A stretch of DNA of 5,939 nucleotides from an uncultured Porphyromonadaceae bacterium. GTDB taxonomy: Bacteria > Bacteroidota > Bacteroidia > Bacteroidales > Muribaculaceae. The stretch covers positions 1-5,939 of the forward strand of contig CAMWMW010000127.1 of assembly GCA_947175455.1 (NCBI GenBank), given 5' to 3'. This document shows positions 1 through 5,939 of this stretch, in pieces (position 1 is the stretch's first letter; each line of letters opens with the position of its first letter). The notes beneath the pieces were generated by a model that had not been told where the DNA came from, did no database searches, and saw only the letters and a program-made list of their open reading frames with translations. The translations under genes and the position numbers were made by a program.

Positions 1-21
1 GATGTGAAAATTCCTGTATAA
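1..21 (+). other. Possible last codons of a convergent gene (very tentative)
   Basis: Read on the plus strand from base 1, the sequence encodes D-V-K-I-P-V followed by TAA at 19-21. That stop lies just before the hairpin at 29-59, which has a T tract on both strands. A convergent gene ending here and sharing the terminator would be a common arrangement. Six codons are far too few to prove a gene, and a chance open frame of this length is expected often. No product can be suggested. Confidence 0.2.
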
Positions 22-28
22 GAAACAT

Positions 29-59
29 AAAAAAGAGTCGCTTGTGGCGACTCTTTTTT
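29..59 (-). terminator. Intrinsic terminator of the susCD operon, probably bidirectional
   Basis: The inverted repeat is perfect. GAGTCGC at 35-41 pairs with GCGACTC at 47-53 around a five-base loop (42-46). Outside it, six A (29-34) face six T (54-59), which could lengthen the stem to 13 pairs. On the minus strand the hairpin is followed by six U in the transcript, the classic Rho-independent form. It starts about 25 bases after the stop of the lipoprotein gene at 85, so it closes the operon. The symmetrical A and T tracts mean that it could also stop plus-strand transcription arriving from the left. Confidence 0.9.
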
Positions 60-84
60 ATTAAAGTTAAACAACTTCTAAATC

Positions 85-957
85 TTACATTGTGTCAGGC
101 ACGAAGTAGGAGCTGCTTCCATTGCCGCCTCCCGCCGAGCCGTATGCGATGCAGCCGACGTTGGTCATCCATGCAAGATTGAATTCGCAGAAGAACTCTT
201 CGTCCATTATACACCAGTATTCGGAATCTGTTGCAAAAGATGCGTCTTCCTGCCAGTAGGCGACATCCTTGACCCAGAGTGGAGAAGGTTTTTCGTCGAC
301 AGTGACCGAGTAGCCGGTCTGAGCCTCGGGAACGCGGACAGGATAGAACTTCAAGCCGTTGCCGTCAGTTCCGACAAGTCCCATGAGGGTGAACTTGAGG
401 GAGTATCCGTCGCGGAAAGCGTTCTTGATACGGTAAAGGTTCTTGTCTGTCGTACAGATTTCAAGGTCGCATGGCTTCGCACCGGGGATGATATTGTTGG
501 CTGTAAACTGACCGCTGCATACCTTGTTCCAGTCAAGACCCGTGAATGACACCTGTGCCATCGAGCGGTTTGAGCCGTTGCAGGCAACACCTGTGACAAG
601 TATCGCGCCATGCTGGTCCAGAATAGTCTCGTCGACATTTGCCGCGCCGCTTACCTCAAGTTTGGAGCCTTCCTCCACAACTTTCTGCATATATGCGTCT
701 GTGCCGTTCTTGTCGATATAATCGTTGGCAGCGTCTGCCGCTTCGACAAGATAATAAAGCTCAGTCACTGCATTGTTGGTTGCAAAACGCACAATCAGGT
801 CGTTGTCGGCGTTCATGCCGGACGATGCTTCCGGAGCATACGAATACATGGTGACAACCGGATTTGTGGCTGTTCCGGGCTCGGTGCCGTCTTCTGCGGA
901 GCAAGACCACAGAAAAGCCAGCGGAAGAGCCATAAGGAAATATTTCAAATTTTTCAT
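85..957 (-). CDS. Two-domain surface lipoprotein downstream of susCD, function unassigned
   Basis: This is a 290-residue protein with a lipoprotein signal. Residues 1-18 are basic then hydrophobic and end in L-W-S before Cys19, the predicted lipidated residue. The following S-A-E-D-G is acidic, as often seen in surface-exported Bacteroidota lipoproteins. Residues of about 33-145 look like a beta-sandwich of the fibronectin III/Ig-like kind: V-V-T-M near the start, alternating strands, then a closing V-S-F-T-G-L-D-W. Residues of about 146-290 form a second, probably beta-rich region with C-D-L-E-I-C-T-T-D (163-171) and a Y-R-I-K-N-A-F-R-D-G-Y-S-L-K-F-T block (175-190). Seven cysteines occur after Cys19 (126, 147, 163, 168, 249, 257, 269). 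The start ATG at 957-955 gives a clean signal peptide and lies 34 bases after the susD stop, so the gene is presumably cotranscribed. By position it resembles SusE/SusF-type accessory binding proteins, but no homology to them is visible. It has no catalytic motif that I recognise. The existence of the gene is well supported; the ligand-binding role is inferred from context. Confidence 0.88.
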   Translation of the reverse strand: MKNLKYFLMALPLAFLWSCSAEDGTEPGTATNPVVTMYSYAPEASSGMNADNDLIVRFATNNAVTELYYLVEAADAANDYIDKNGTDAYMQKVVEEGSKLEVSGAANVDETILDQHGAILVTGVACNGSNRSMAQVSFTGLDWNKVCSGQFTANNIIPGAKPCDLEICTTDKNLYRIKNAFRDGYSLKFTLMGLVGTDGNGLKFYPVRVPEAQTGYSVTVDEKPSPLWVKDVAYWQEDASFATDSEYWCIMDEEFFCEFNLAWMTNVGCIAYGSAGGGNGSSSYFVPDTM

Positions 958-991
958 TTATGCAATCATTTAAGAAATTAATATAATCCTT
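958..991 (-). promoter_or_regulatory. susD-lipoprotein gap with AT-rich translation leader
   Basis: Thirty-four bases separate the susD stop from the lipoprotein ATG at 957. The stretch is strongly AT-rich. An AAGGA lies right after the susD stop, but it is about 30 bases from the ATG and so badly placed for a Shine-Dalgarno role. No terminator-like hairpin is visible, which supports cotranscription of the third gene with susCD. Confidence 0.45.
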
Positions 992-1552
992 TTACCAGGC
1001 GTGCTCGGGCGAATTACCTTTGGGAGCGATGGGTGTCGGGTTGTTTGTGCAGGCGCTGTTGTTGTTGGTTTCGGTCTGCACGATGCAGAACGTCATCCAC
1101 TGCGGAGGCTCGTTGGTGTTCCATCTGTAGCCATTGACATGGTTTGTTCCGGCATAGCTGCGGATTATACCCTTGTTGAGACGTTTTACGTCATACATCG
1201 CAAGACCTTCGCCCCAGAACTCAACGCGGCGCTGCCACCAGATTTCATTGATGAATGGAGAAGTCGACGAGTTGTTATAGGCTTCGTTATGCTTGCCATA
1301 TACATAATCGGCATCGCGTGTCTTGGCGAATGTCTCGAGCAAAGCCTTTCCTCTGTTCTCGTCCTGACGTCCGGCAGCCTCGGCTTCGATGAGAACCATC
1401 TCCTCGACGCGCATCAGGGGTACGTCTACGCAATACGCGTCCTTGTTGGTGGTGTGGTTGCCGTCGCGTCCGCGGAATTTGAGAGGCATGCCGCCCCATG
1501 CGTTCGCGCCGTTAGTGTTTGATCTGACAGCGTTTCCGGAGTTGAATACGTA
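992..1552 (-). pseudogene. C-terminal remnant of the SusD-like gene after the premature stop
   Basis: These are 186 codons in the same frame as the upstream susD part, ending in the natural TAA at 994-992. They begin Y-V-F-N-S-G-N directly after the stop. The first in-frame ATG is at 1489, which would give a 165-residue product. That product would have no signal peptide, and the sequence before it is GC-rich, unlike the AT-rich leaders of the other genes here, so independent translation is doubtful. The SusD C-terminal signature is well kept: a D-V-P-L-M-R-V-E-E-M helix and the E-I-W-W-Q-R-R-V-E-F-W-G-E-G segment followed by D-V-K-R-L. The tail from residue about 140 of this part is rich in Asn, Thr and Pro and less conserved in style. 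No frameshift or second stop is present. Confidence 0.85.
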
Positions 1553-1555
1553 TTA
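1553..1555 (-). other. Premature in-frame TAA stop in the susD-like gene
   Basis: The minus-strand codons around it read GAT GTT CCA TAA TAC GTA TTC (D-V-P-stop-Y-V-F). One substitution would restore a sense codon; TAT or TAC (Tyr) is a plausible ancestor, but CAA, AAA, GAA, TTA and TCA are also one step away. The base after the stop is T. TAAT is an efficient termination context in well-studied bacteria, which argues against programmed readthrough. The stop overlaps a ten-base palindrome, AATACGTATT (1545-1554). Confidence 0.9.
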
Positions 1556-2683
1556 TGGAACATCGGAATAGGCAGACAAGGCGTTGACTACATCGGCAAC
1601 TGTGGTCTTTTTGTCTATTTCAAAATCCACATAGCACTGCTTGCGGGCGTCGGTTGCCGGAATTGTCTGATACAAATGATAGTCGATATAGTTGCCGGCG
1701 CCGTATTTGCTGTAGTAGCCGTAACCTGTCTGACCTCCGTTGGGAAGCTCGTTGATCATCCAGGAACCCCAGGAGTGGTTTCCACCTGTAACCATGCAGG
1801 CGTCATCCTTCTTGAATGTGCAGCACCAGAGCCAGGCATTGTTTGAATTGGCGTTGTTGAAGCCGTTGACTTTGTTGTTATACTCGTCGCCTGTCATGAC
1901 AGTATACCCTTTCTGGGCTTCTTTTGCGTATTTCTCGGCATTTACCCAGTCTTCCATAAGAAGATATGCGCGGGCGCGAAGACCGTTTACGACACTCATG
2001 TCGGGTTCTTCCTTGCTCGTTCTGCTGTAATCGGAAAGGAATCTTTCCGCATTGTCAAGATCTGCGAGAATGAACTTCATCATATCCTCGTAAGTTGCGC
2101 GTGGATTGTTCGCTGCGCCGGAAATGCTCATGTCATTTGATACGATGGGCACAGTCGGAGCTGTTTTGTCTTGTGCGTAGGATACAGGACAGAACATCTG
2201 CGCAAGGTCCAGATAATAGAAGGCACGCCATGCGTGAGCCATTCCTGCACCCGCCTTGTGAATCTCTGAAGGGTTCTCGCCGGCGAGGTTAAGCACGGTA
2301 TTGCAGTTTTTGATCTGGGAATAGTAGTATGTCCAGGGATACTGGCAGTTGAGGTAGATGGGTGCGAGTGTCACATCAGAGGTATACCAGCTCTGGAACC
2401 AGTTGTAGCCGCCTCCGACAGCAACCATGTCGTTTCCTGTCATTTCGCGCATGAGAATAAGCGAGGGATAACCGAAGTCATTCGGCTTGCGGTAACTTGG
2501 GTTGTCAAATACCCATTGTCCTGCAACACTTGATGTGAGAGAGTTTACGAAATTTTCGTAAGCTCCCGGCGCGGATGATGCCTGATCCTCTGTTACTGTT
2601 GCCTGCTGAGGCTCGAATTCCTGGATACAGGAAGGCAACAGAAGGAGGGCTGCACCGGCTGTTAATGTCATTATCTTTTTCAT
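1553..2683 (-). CDS. N-terminal portion of the SusD-like protein, as translated up to the premature stop
   Basis: This is the part that would be made if the TAA is real: 376 residues with an intact lipoprotein signal (Cys19), so it could be exported and anchored. It keeps the N-terminal helical/TPR part, including the helices that in known SusCD structures help contact SusC. It ends at A-Y-S-D-V-P, and so lacks about a third of the protein. Its three cysteines at 287, 288 and 296 sit in a W-L-W-C-C-T-F stretch, at a place where relatives commonly have a W-x-W-G type sequence (from memory, unverified). A stable, functional lid from this fragment seems unlikely. Confidence 0.75.
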   Translation of the reverse strand: MKKIMTLTAGAALLLLPSCIQEFEPQQATVTEDQASSAPGAYENFVNSLTSSVAGQWVFDNPSYRKPNDFGYPSLILMREMTGNDMVAVGGGYNWFQSWYTSDVTLAPIYLNCQYPWTYYYSQIKNCNTVLNLAGENPSEIHKAGAGMAHAWRAFYYLDLAQMFCPVSYAQDKTAPTVPIVSNDMSISGAANNPRATYEDMMKFILADLDNAERFLSDYSRTSKEEPDMSVVNGLRARAYLLMEDWVNAEKYAKEAQKGYTVMTGDEYNNKVNGFNNANSNNAWLWCCTFKKDDACMVTGGNHSWGSWMINELPNGGQTGYGYYSKYGAGNYIDYHLYQTIPATDARKQCYVDFEIDKKTTVADVVNALSAYSDVP

Positions 2684-2717
2684 TGTGAATGTTCTTTTTA
2701 CGTTAGATGAATCAATG
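2684..2717 (-). promoter_or_regulatory. susC-susD gap with AT-rich translation leader, no separate promoter seen
   Basis: Only 34 bases separate the susC stop (2720-2718) from the chosen susD ATG. The transcript reads GTAAAAAGAACATTCACA just before the ATG: A-rich and without a good Shine-Dalgarno match, as is usual in Bacteroidota. There is no hairpin and too little room for a Bacteroides-type promoter, so the two genes should be on one message. This leader supports the start at 2683. Confidence 0.5.
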
Positions 2718-5700
2718 TCAGAACACAACTTCTACACCTCCCGAGATAGTGCGCATCGGTGAATATGCACCTACGGAAGCATTGCCGCCGTATGAATAGC
2801 GGGGGTCGAGACCCTTGCGGGCAGACCAGAAGCAGAGGTTCTCACCCATGCAGTATACACGGATTTTCTCAATGTCGTTGAACAGTTTCGGCAAGGTGAA
2901 GCCGACAACGAACGACTGGAAGTTAAGATAACCTGCGTTGGCAAGGAATCTGTCGCTCGCCATACCTGTGTCTGTATCGCCTATCTGCCAGCGGGGAAGG
3001 TTGGAGTCGGTGTTGTTGGGGCTCCAGGATTTGATCCAGTCCTTGTGATAAGTCTGTCCGTTGGTAGATGAAAGGTCGGAGTTCGGAGTCATGAGCGCGG
3101 CGTAACGTGAGTCATAGACCTTGCCGCCGATCTGATAGTCGAAAGAAGCCGAGATATCAAACCACTTGATGCGCACTGTGGTGTTGAAACCGCCGAATAC
3201 TTTGGGCAGGATGCTGCCGATAGCGTAACGCGATGCGTTTCCAGCCTCGGTAGTGACATAATCCATGGATTTGATTGTACCGGGTCTTGAAGTATCCATA
3301 GTGCCGTCTGTAACGAGATTCGGGTCGTAGTAATAGAGAGCCTGTCCCTTGTCGTTTACTCCTGCGTATGCGAGATCCATGTAATTGTACATCGGTCCGC
3401 CTACCTCATACCAGTAACCGTCGTCATACCAGCCGCCGTTCACGCCGATCTTGCTCTCGGGGAGCTTCGTCAGTTTGGTGACATTGTGCGAAAGGTTTGC
3501 CGTTATGTTCCATTCGTAATCTTTTGTACGGATCGGAGTTCCGCTGAGAACGAGTTCGACACCGGTGTTGCGGAGTGAACCGACATTGCCCCAATAGCCG
3601 CGGGCACCTGTTGATTCCGGAATCGAAAGCCAGAAAAGAAGGTTGTTGGTATTCTTGTTGTATACATCGATGTTACCGGTAAGGCGGTTGTTGAAGAAAC
3701 CGAATTCAAGACCGACATTGAAGTTGGTTGTGGTTTCCCAGGTTATGTCCGGATTACCGAAGCTTGAGAATACCGGAGACATGTGCTCCTTGGAGCTTGG
3801 CTGAAGCTTATAGGTGTTTACGAATCCGTAGGAAGTAGACAGATTGTCGTTACCCTGCTGACCGATAGAGACCTTGAGTTTCAGGTAATCAAGCCAGTTC
3901 TTTGTCTGTGCCATGAAGTTTTCCTTGGAGATCATCCATGCGGCTCCGAAGCTCCAGAAGTTACCCCAGCGGTGAGACTTGTGGAAACGGGAGGATGCAT
4001 CGCGGCGGTACATTGCCGAAGCATAATATTTTTCAAGGAAATTGTATTGTGCGCTTCCGAACCAGCCTTCAACATTGTAGCTTGTCTTGTAAGAAGATGC
4101 GTTGACAGCCACGTCTGCGAATGCGTCAAGCTCAAGGATGTCGGGAGAGAACATGCCTTGTCCGAGTGCGGCAAGATAAGTGCCGTCTGTACGATAATAT
4201 TCGTGACCTGCCATCACATTGAGGTAGTGGTCGCCGAAATGCTTGTAGAATGTCAGTGTCTGTGAATTGTTGGTGCGGATATTGGTTGTGGTAGCCTTTG
4301 TAAGATTGCCGTTCACCGATGCGGAACCCGGAGTAAGCGGGTTGCCGAAGCTTGTGCTGCGGGTTTCGCCCCAGTTGACGTTGCTCACGACATCAAGTTT
4401 AAGATAGCTTGTGAAGTCGACAGTCGCGTTGAGGGTTGCGTTAAGCTGGTTGTAATCCGATTTTGAGGTGTTGAGAACCTGGTCGGCGATCGGGTTGCCC
4501 GGCGCGCCGAAAGGACGGGTACCGGAATAATATACATCCTGACCGAAGTCATATCTTGTGTTTCCATATTCGTCAGTAAGGATGTAAGGATTTCCGGCAG
4601 CGTCAAGACCACGTGCGTATACAGGGTATATCGGAGCGATCATACCGGTGAAGTAAAGGATGTTGTTTGAGCTCCAGCCTGTGCCGATGCTCGGGTTGCC
4701 GACTGAATTCGAATGAGTATAGCCGATGTTGGCTCCTACTTTCAGCCATTTCTTAGCCTGATAGTCAGCGCGTATGCGTCCGCTCACACGGTCGTAGCTC
4801 GAAGGCTGGAGAATACCTTCGTCGCCGAGATAGTTGAGACTCGCGTAGAAAGACGCACGGTCAGTGCCTCCGTTTACGCTGAGGTTGTATTCCTGACGGA
4901 AACCGTTGTGATAAGCCTCGTCATTCCAGTTGTCGGGAGTGAGCCACATCTGCTGGCCATTGAAATCTATCTTGCGTCCGAGGACGGCATTGGGATTGAG
5001 TTTGCCGTCCATGCCGATAAGGAGTTCTTCGTTACCGTTGGCATCTTTCGGCAGAGTGTAGACATTATACATCAGCTGGCCGAGCATCATGCTGTTGGAA
5101 GCCTGGTTGGCTGCGGCAGGCGTCATGCCCTGCTGATAGAAATTGTAGTTGTATACCTGTGCGTAATATGCCTCATAGAATGCACCCGGATCAGTGATTA
5201 CGTCATAATCCTGGACTGCACGTGAGTTTGAACCCCACTTGGCGTTTACGGTGATCTGAGCCTCTTTGTTCGCACCGCGTTTTGTTGTGATGATGATCAC
5301 ACCTGCGGCACCTCGGGCACCGTAAAGAGCCGCCGAGGCAGCATCCTTGAGTACTGAAATAGAGGCGATGTCGCTCTGCGGGATGTTGCTGAGGCTTGCG
5401 GTGTAAGGCGCGCCGTCAACGATCACAAGCGGTTCGATGCCTGAATAGAGAGAGGAGATACCGCGGATGTTGATTGAACCGGACGAACCGGGAGAACCGG
5501 TGGAAGAACGCATCTGAAGACCCGGAACGGAACCGACGAGAGCGTCAGCCACGTTGGTGGTTGTGCGCTTCTGGAGTTCGCCCGAACCGACAACTGCCGC
5601 AGAACCGGTAAACGCTTCCTTGGTTGTAGTACCGAAGGCAACGACCATGACATCGTCAAGAGTCTGGTCTGTTGTCTGCATCTTAACCACTACATTCTGT

Positions 5701-5939
5701 GTCAAAGGAACTTTGACAGTCTTGTAGCCGACGTAAGAAACCTGAATTTCCTTCACGTTCGCCGGAACGTTAAGTTTGAACTTACCTTCGGCGTCGGTTG
5801 CGACGCCCTGTCCGCCTCCGAGGGGCAGGATTGTGGCGCCGATCAGAGGTTCGGATGTCGTTGCATCGACAACAGTACCCTGATAGGAGCGCGTCTGTGC
5901 CGAAAGACTCCAGCTGCACGCCATCAGCGTCATCAAGAT
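2718..5939 (-). CDS. SusC/RagA-family TonB-dependent outer-membrane transporter, 5' end outside the window
   Basis: This is the outer-membrane barrel that imports a large nutrient using TonB-ExbBD energy, working with the SusD-like lid encoded next. Numbering here starts from the TTG codon at 5936. Residues 1-14 are the end of a signal peptide with probable cleavage after L-S-A or after the next Gln. Residues of about 17-87 are a carboxypeptidase-regulatory-like (CarboxypepD_reg/DUF4480-type) beta domain, with G-T-V-V-D, P-L-I-G-A-T and V-S-Y-V-G-Y. A TonB-box-like D-D-V-M-V-V-A-F-G follows at about 94-102. The plug spans about 105-222, with the SusC/RagA signature P-L-V-I-V-D-G-A-P (169-177) and V-L-K-D-A-A-S-A-A-L-Y-G-A-R-G-A-A-G (195-212). 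The barrel follows, with R-R-D-A-S-S-R-F (644-651), R-W-G-N-F-W-S-F-G (656-664), and a terminal strand ending in Val-Val-Phe, a normal outer-membrane C-terminus. No internal stop is seen over about 1070 codons. The frame is open to the window edge (ATC, then TTG, then ATG at 5933), so the true start lies further upstream. The substrate cannot be inferred. Confidence 0.96.
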   Translation of the reverse strand: MLMTLMACSWSLSAQTRSYQGTVVDATTSEPLIGATILPLGGGQGVATDAEGKFKLNVPANVKEIQVSYVGYKTVKVPLTQNVVVKMQTTDQTLDDVMVVAFGTTTKEAFTGSAAVVGSGELQKRTTTNVADALVGSVPGLQMRSSTGSPGSSGSINIRGISSLYSGIEPLVIVDGAPYTASLSNIPQSDIASISVLKDAASAALYGARGAAGVIIITTKRGANKEAQITVNAKWGSNSRAVQDYDVITDPGAFYEAYYAQVYNYNFYQQGMTPAAANQASNSMMLGQLMYNVYTLPKDANGNEELLIGMDGKLNPNAVLGRKIDFNGQQMWLTPDNWNDEAYHNGFRQEYNLSVNGGTDRASFYASLNYLGDEGILQPSSYDRVSGRIRADYQAKKWLKVGANIGYTHSNSVGNPSIGTGWSSNNILYFTGMIAPIYPVYARGLDAAGNPYILTDEYGNTRYDFGQDVYYSGTRPFGAPGNPIADQVLNTSKSDYNQLNATLNATVDFTSYLKLDVVSNVNWGETRSTSFGNPLTPGSASVNGNLTKATTTNIRTNNSQTLTFYKHFGDHYLNVMAGHEYYRTDGTYLAALGQGMFSPDILELDAFADVAVNASSYKTSYNVEGWFGSAQYNFLEKYYASAMYRRDASSRFHKSHRWGNFWSFGAAWMISKENFMAQTKNWLDYLKLKVSIGQQGNDNLSTSYGFVNTYKLQPSSKEHMSPVFSSFGNPDITWETTTNFNVGLEFGFFNNRLTGNIDVYNKNTNNLLFWLSIPESTGARGYWGNVGSLRNTGVELVLSGTPIRTKDYEWNITANLSHNVTKLTKLPESKIGVNGGWYDDGYWYEVGGPMYNYMDLAYAGVNDKGQALYYYDPNLVTDGTMDTSRPGTIKSMDYVTTEAGNASRYAIGSILPKVFGGFNTTVRIKWFDISASFDYQIGGKVYDSRYAALMTPNSDLSSTNGQTYHKDWIKSWSPNNTDSNLPRWQIGDTDTGMASDRFLANAGYLNFQSFVVGFTLPKLFNDIEKIRVYCMGENLCFWSARKGLDPRYSYGGNASVGAYSPMRTISGGVEVVF

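Larger units (their letters stand above)
992..2683 (-). pseudogene. SusD/RagB-family nutrient-binding outer-membrane lipoprotein, interrupted by an in-frame stop
   Basis: SusD-like proteins are helical, TPR-rich lipoproteins that cap a SusC barrel and capture the ligand at the cell surface. Read through its stop, this gene has 563 codons before the final TAA (994-992), a normal length for the family. Residues 1-18 are a lipoprotein signal (basic start, L-L-L-L-P-S) with Cys19 lipidated. Family landmarks follow: A-H-A-W-R-A-F-Y-Y-L-D-L-A-Q-M-F (149-164), a TPR-like helix pair (about 233-257), and L-Y-Q-T-I-P-A-T-D-A-R-K (337-348). Codon 377 is TAA (1555-1553). The same frame then continues with P-L-M-R-V-E-E-M-V-L-I-E-A-E-A and Q-R-R-V-E-F-W-G-E-G-L-A-M-Y-D-V-K-R, the usual SusD C-terminal motifs. 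The ATG at 2683 is chosen over an upstream in-frame start at 2728, which overlaps the susC end and would put 15 polar residues before the signal peptide. The lesion may be a real mutation or a sequence error. Confidence 0.9.

Noticed and set aside
958..969. Three-codon mini-frame ATG ATT GCA TAA directly abutting the lipoprotein ATG
   Set aside because: It could suggest translational coupling, but such a short frame in AT-rich DNA is expected by chance.
1001..1522. Plus-strand open frame of 173 codons
   Set aside because: It lies opposite the conserved SusD C-terminal part, its translation is low-complexity Val/Cys/Arg-rich without domains, and it has no leader. It is a shadow frame.
958..2717. 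Both intergenic gaps being exactly 34 bases
   Set aside because: The two sequences are not alike and share no motif, so the equal length looks like coincidence.
2684..2728. Upstream in-frame susD start at 2728
   Set aside because: It would overlap the susC end and add 15 polar and charged residues before a complete lipoprotein signal. The ATG at 2683 fits the family.
4713..5225. Plus-strand open frame of 170 codons (and a similar one at 3783-4265)
   Set aside because: Both are antisense to the SusC barrel, whose frame is unquestionable. Their translations show no recognisable family features.
5910..5930. L-M-A-C near the SusC N-terminus as a lipobox
   Set aside because: It resembles one loosely, but TonB-dependent barrels are normally not lipidated. 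The following S-W-S-L-S-A-Q gives an ordinary signal-peptidase I site just before the mature domain.
5934..5936. TTG (and nearby ATG at 5933) as the real start of the SusC gene
   Set aside because: Starting here would leave a signal peptide without its usual basic N-terminus. The frame is open through the preceding ATC to the window edge, so the gene is simply cut by the window.
1..5939. CRISPR arrays, tRNA or rRNA genes, insertion sequences, invertible-promoter repeats
   Set aside because: No direct-repeat arrays, cloverleaf-like stretches, transposase frames or long inverted repeats other than the terminator were seen on reading either strand.

Overview
The window is a piece of a Bacteroidota (Bacteroidales) nutrient-uptake operon. 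A SusC/RagA-type TonB-dependent outer-membrane transporter is followed by its SusD/RagB-type surface lipoprotein and then a third, unassigned surface lipoprotein. All three genes read on the minus strand, so transcription runs from the right edge to the left. The assignment to Bacteroidales rests on four things: the SusC-SusD pair, lipoprotein signals ending in Ser-Cys, AT-rich translation leaders without a well-placed Shine-Dalgarno motif, and an intermediate base composition (about half G+C by eye). Muribaculaceae-like or related gut taxa fit the style of the proteins, but the genus cannot be fixed from the sequence.

Layout from right to left. 5939-2718 is susC, open at the window edge and lacking only the first part of its signal peptide. 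A 34-base gap follows. 2683-992 is susD, interrupted by a single in-frame TAA at 1555-1553. Another 34-base gap follows. 957-85 is a 290-residue two-domain lipoprotein. 59-29 is a strong hairpin terminator that closes the operon and looks usable from both strands. The first 21 bases could be the last codons of a convergent plus-strand gene, but this is only a suggestion. No gene-free stretch exceeds about 90 bases.

How the parts should work together, from family knowledge: SusC is a 22-strand barrel powered by TonB-ExbBD, SusD is the hinged lid that captures the ligand at the cell surface, and the downstream lipoprotein is probably an accessory ligand-binding protein in the position of SusE/SusF. 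No glycosidase, peptidase, sigma/anti-sigma pair or hybrid sensor is in the window, so the substrate cannot be named. The promoter lies upstream of the right edge.

The main anomaly is the nonsense codon in susD. The frame continues unbroken for 186 more codons, and these carry the conserved SusD C-terminal motifs. This indicates a very recent mutation or a base-call error rather than an old, decayed pseudogene. I found no convincing evidence of a new kind of system; otherwise this is a fairly ordinary SusCD locus.
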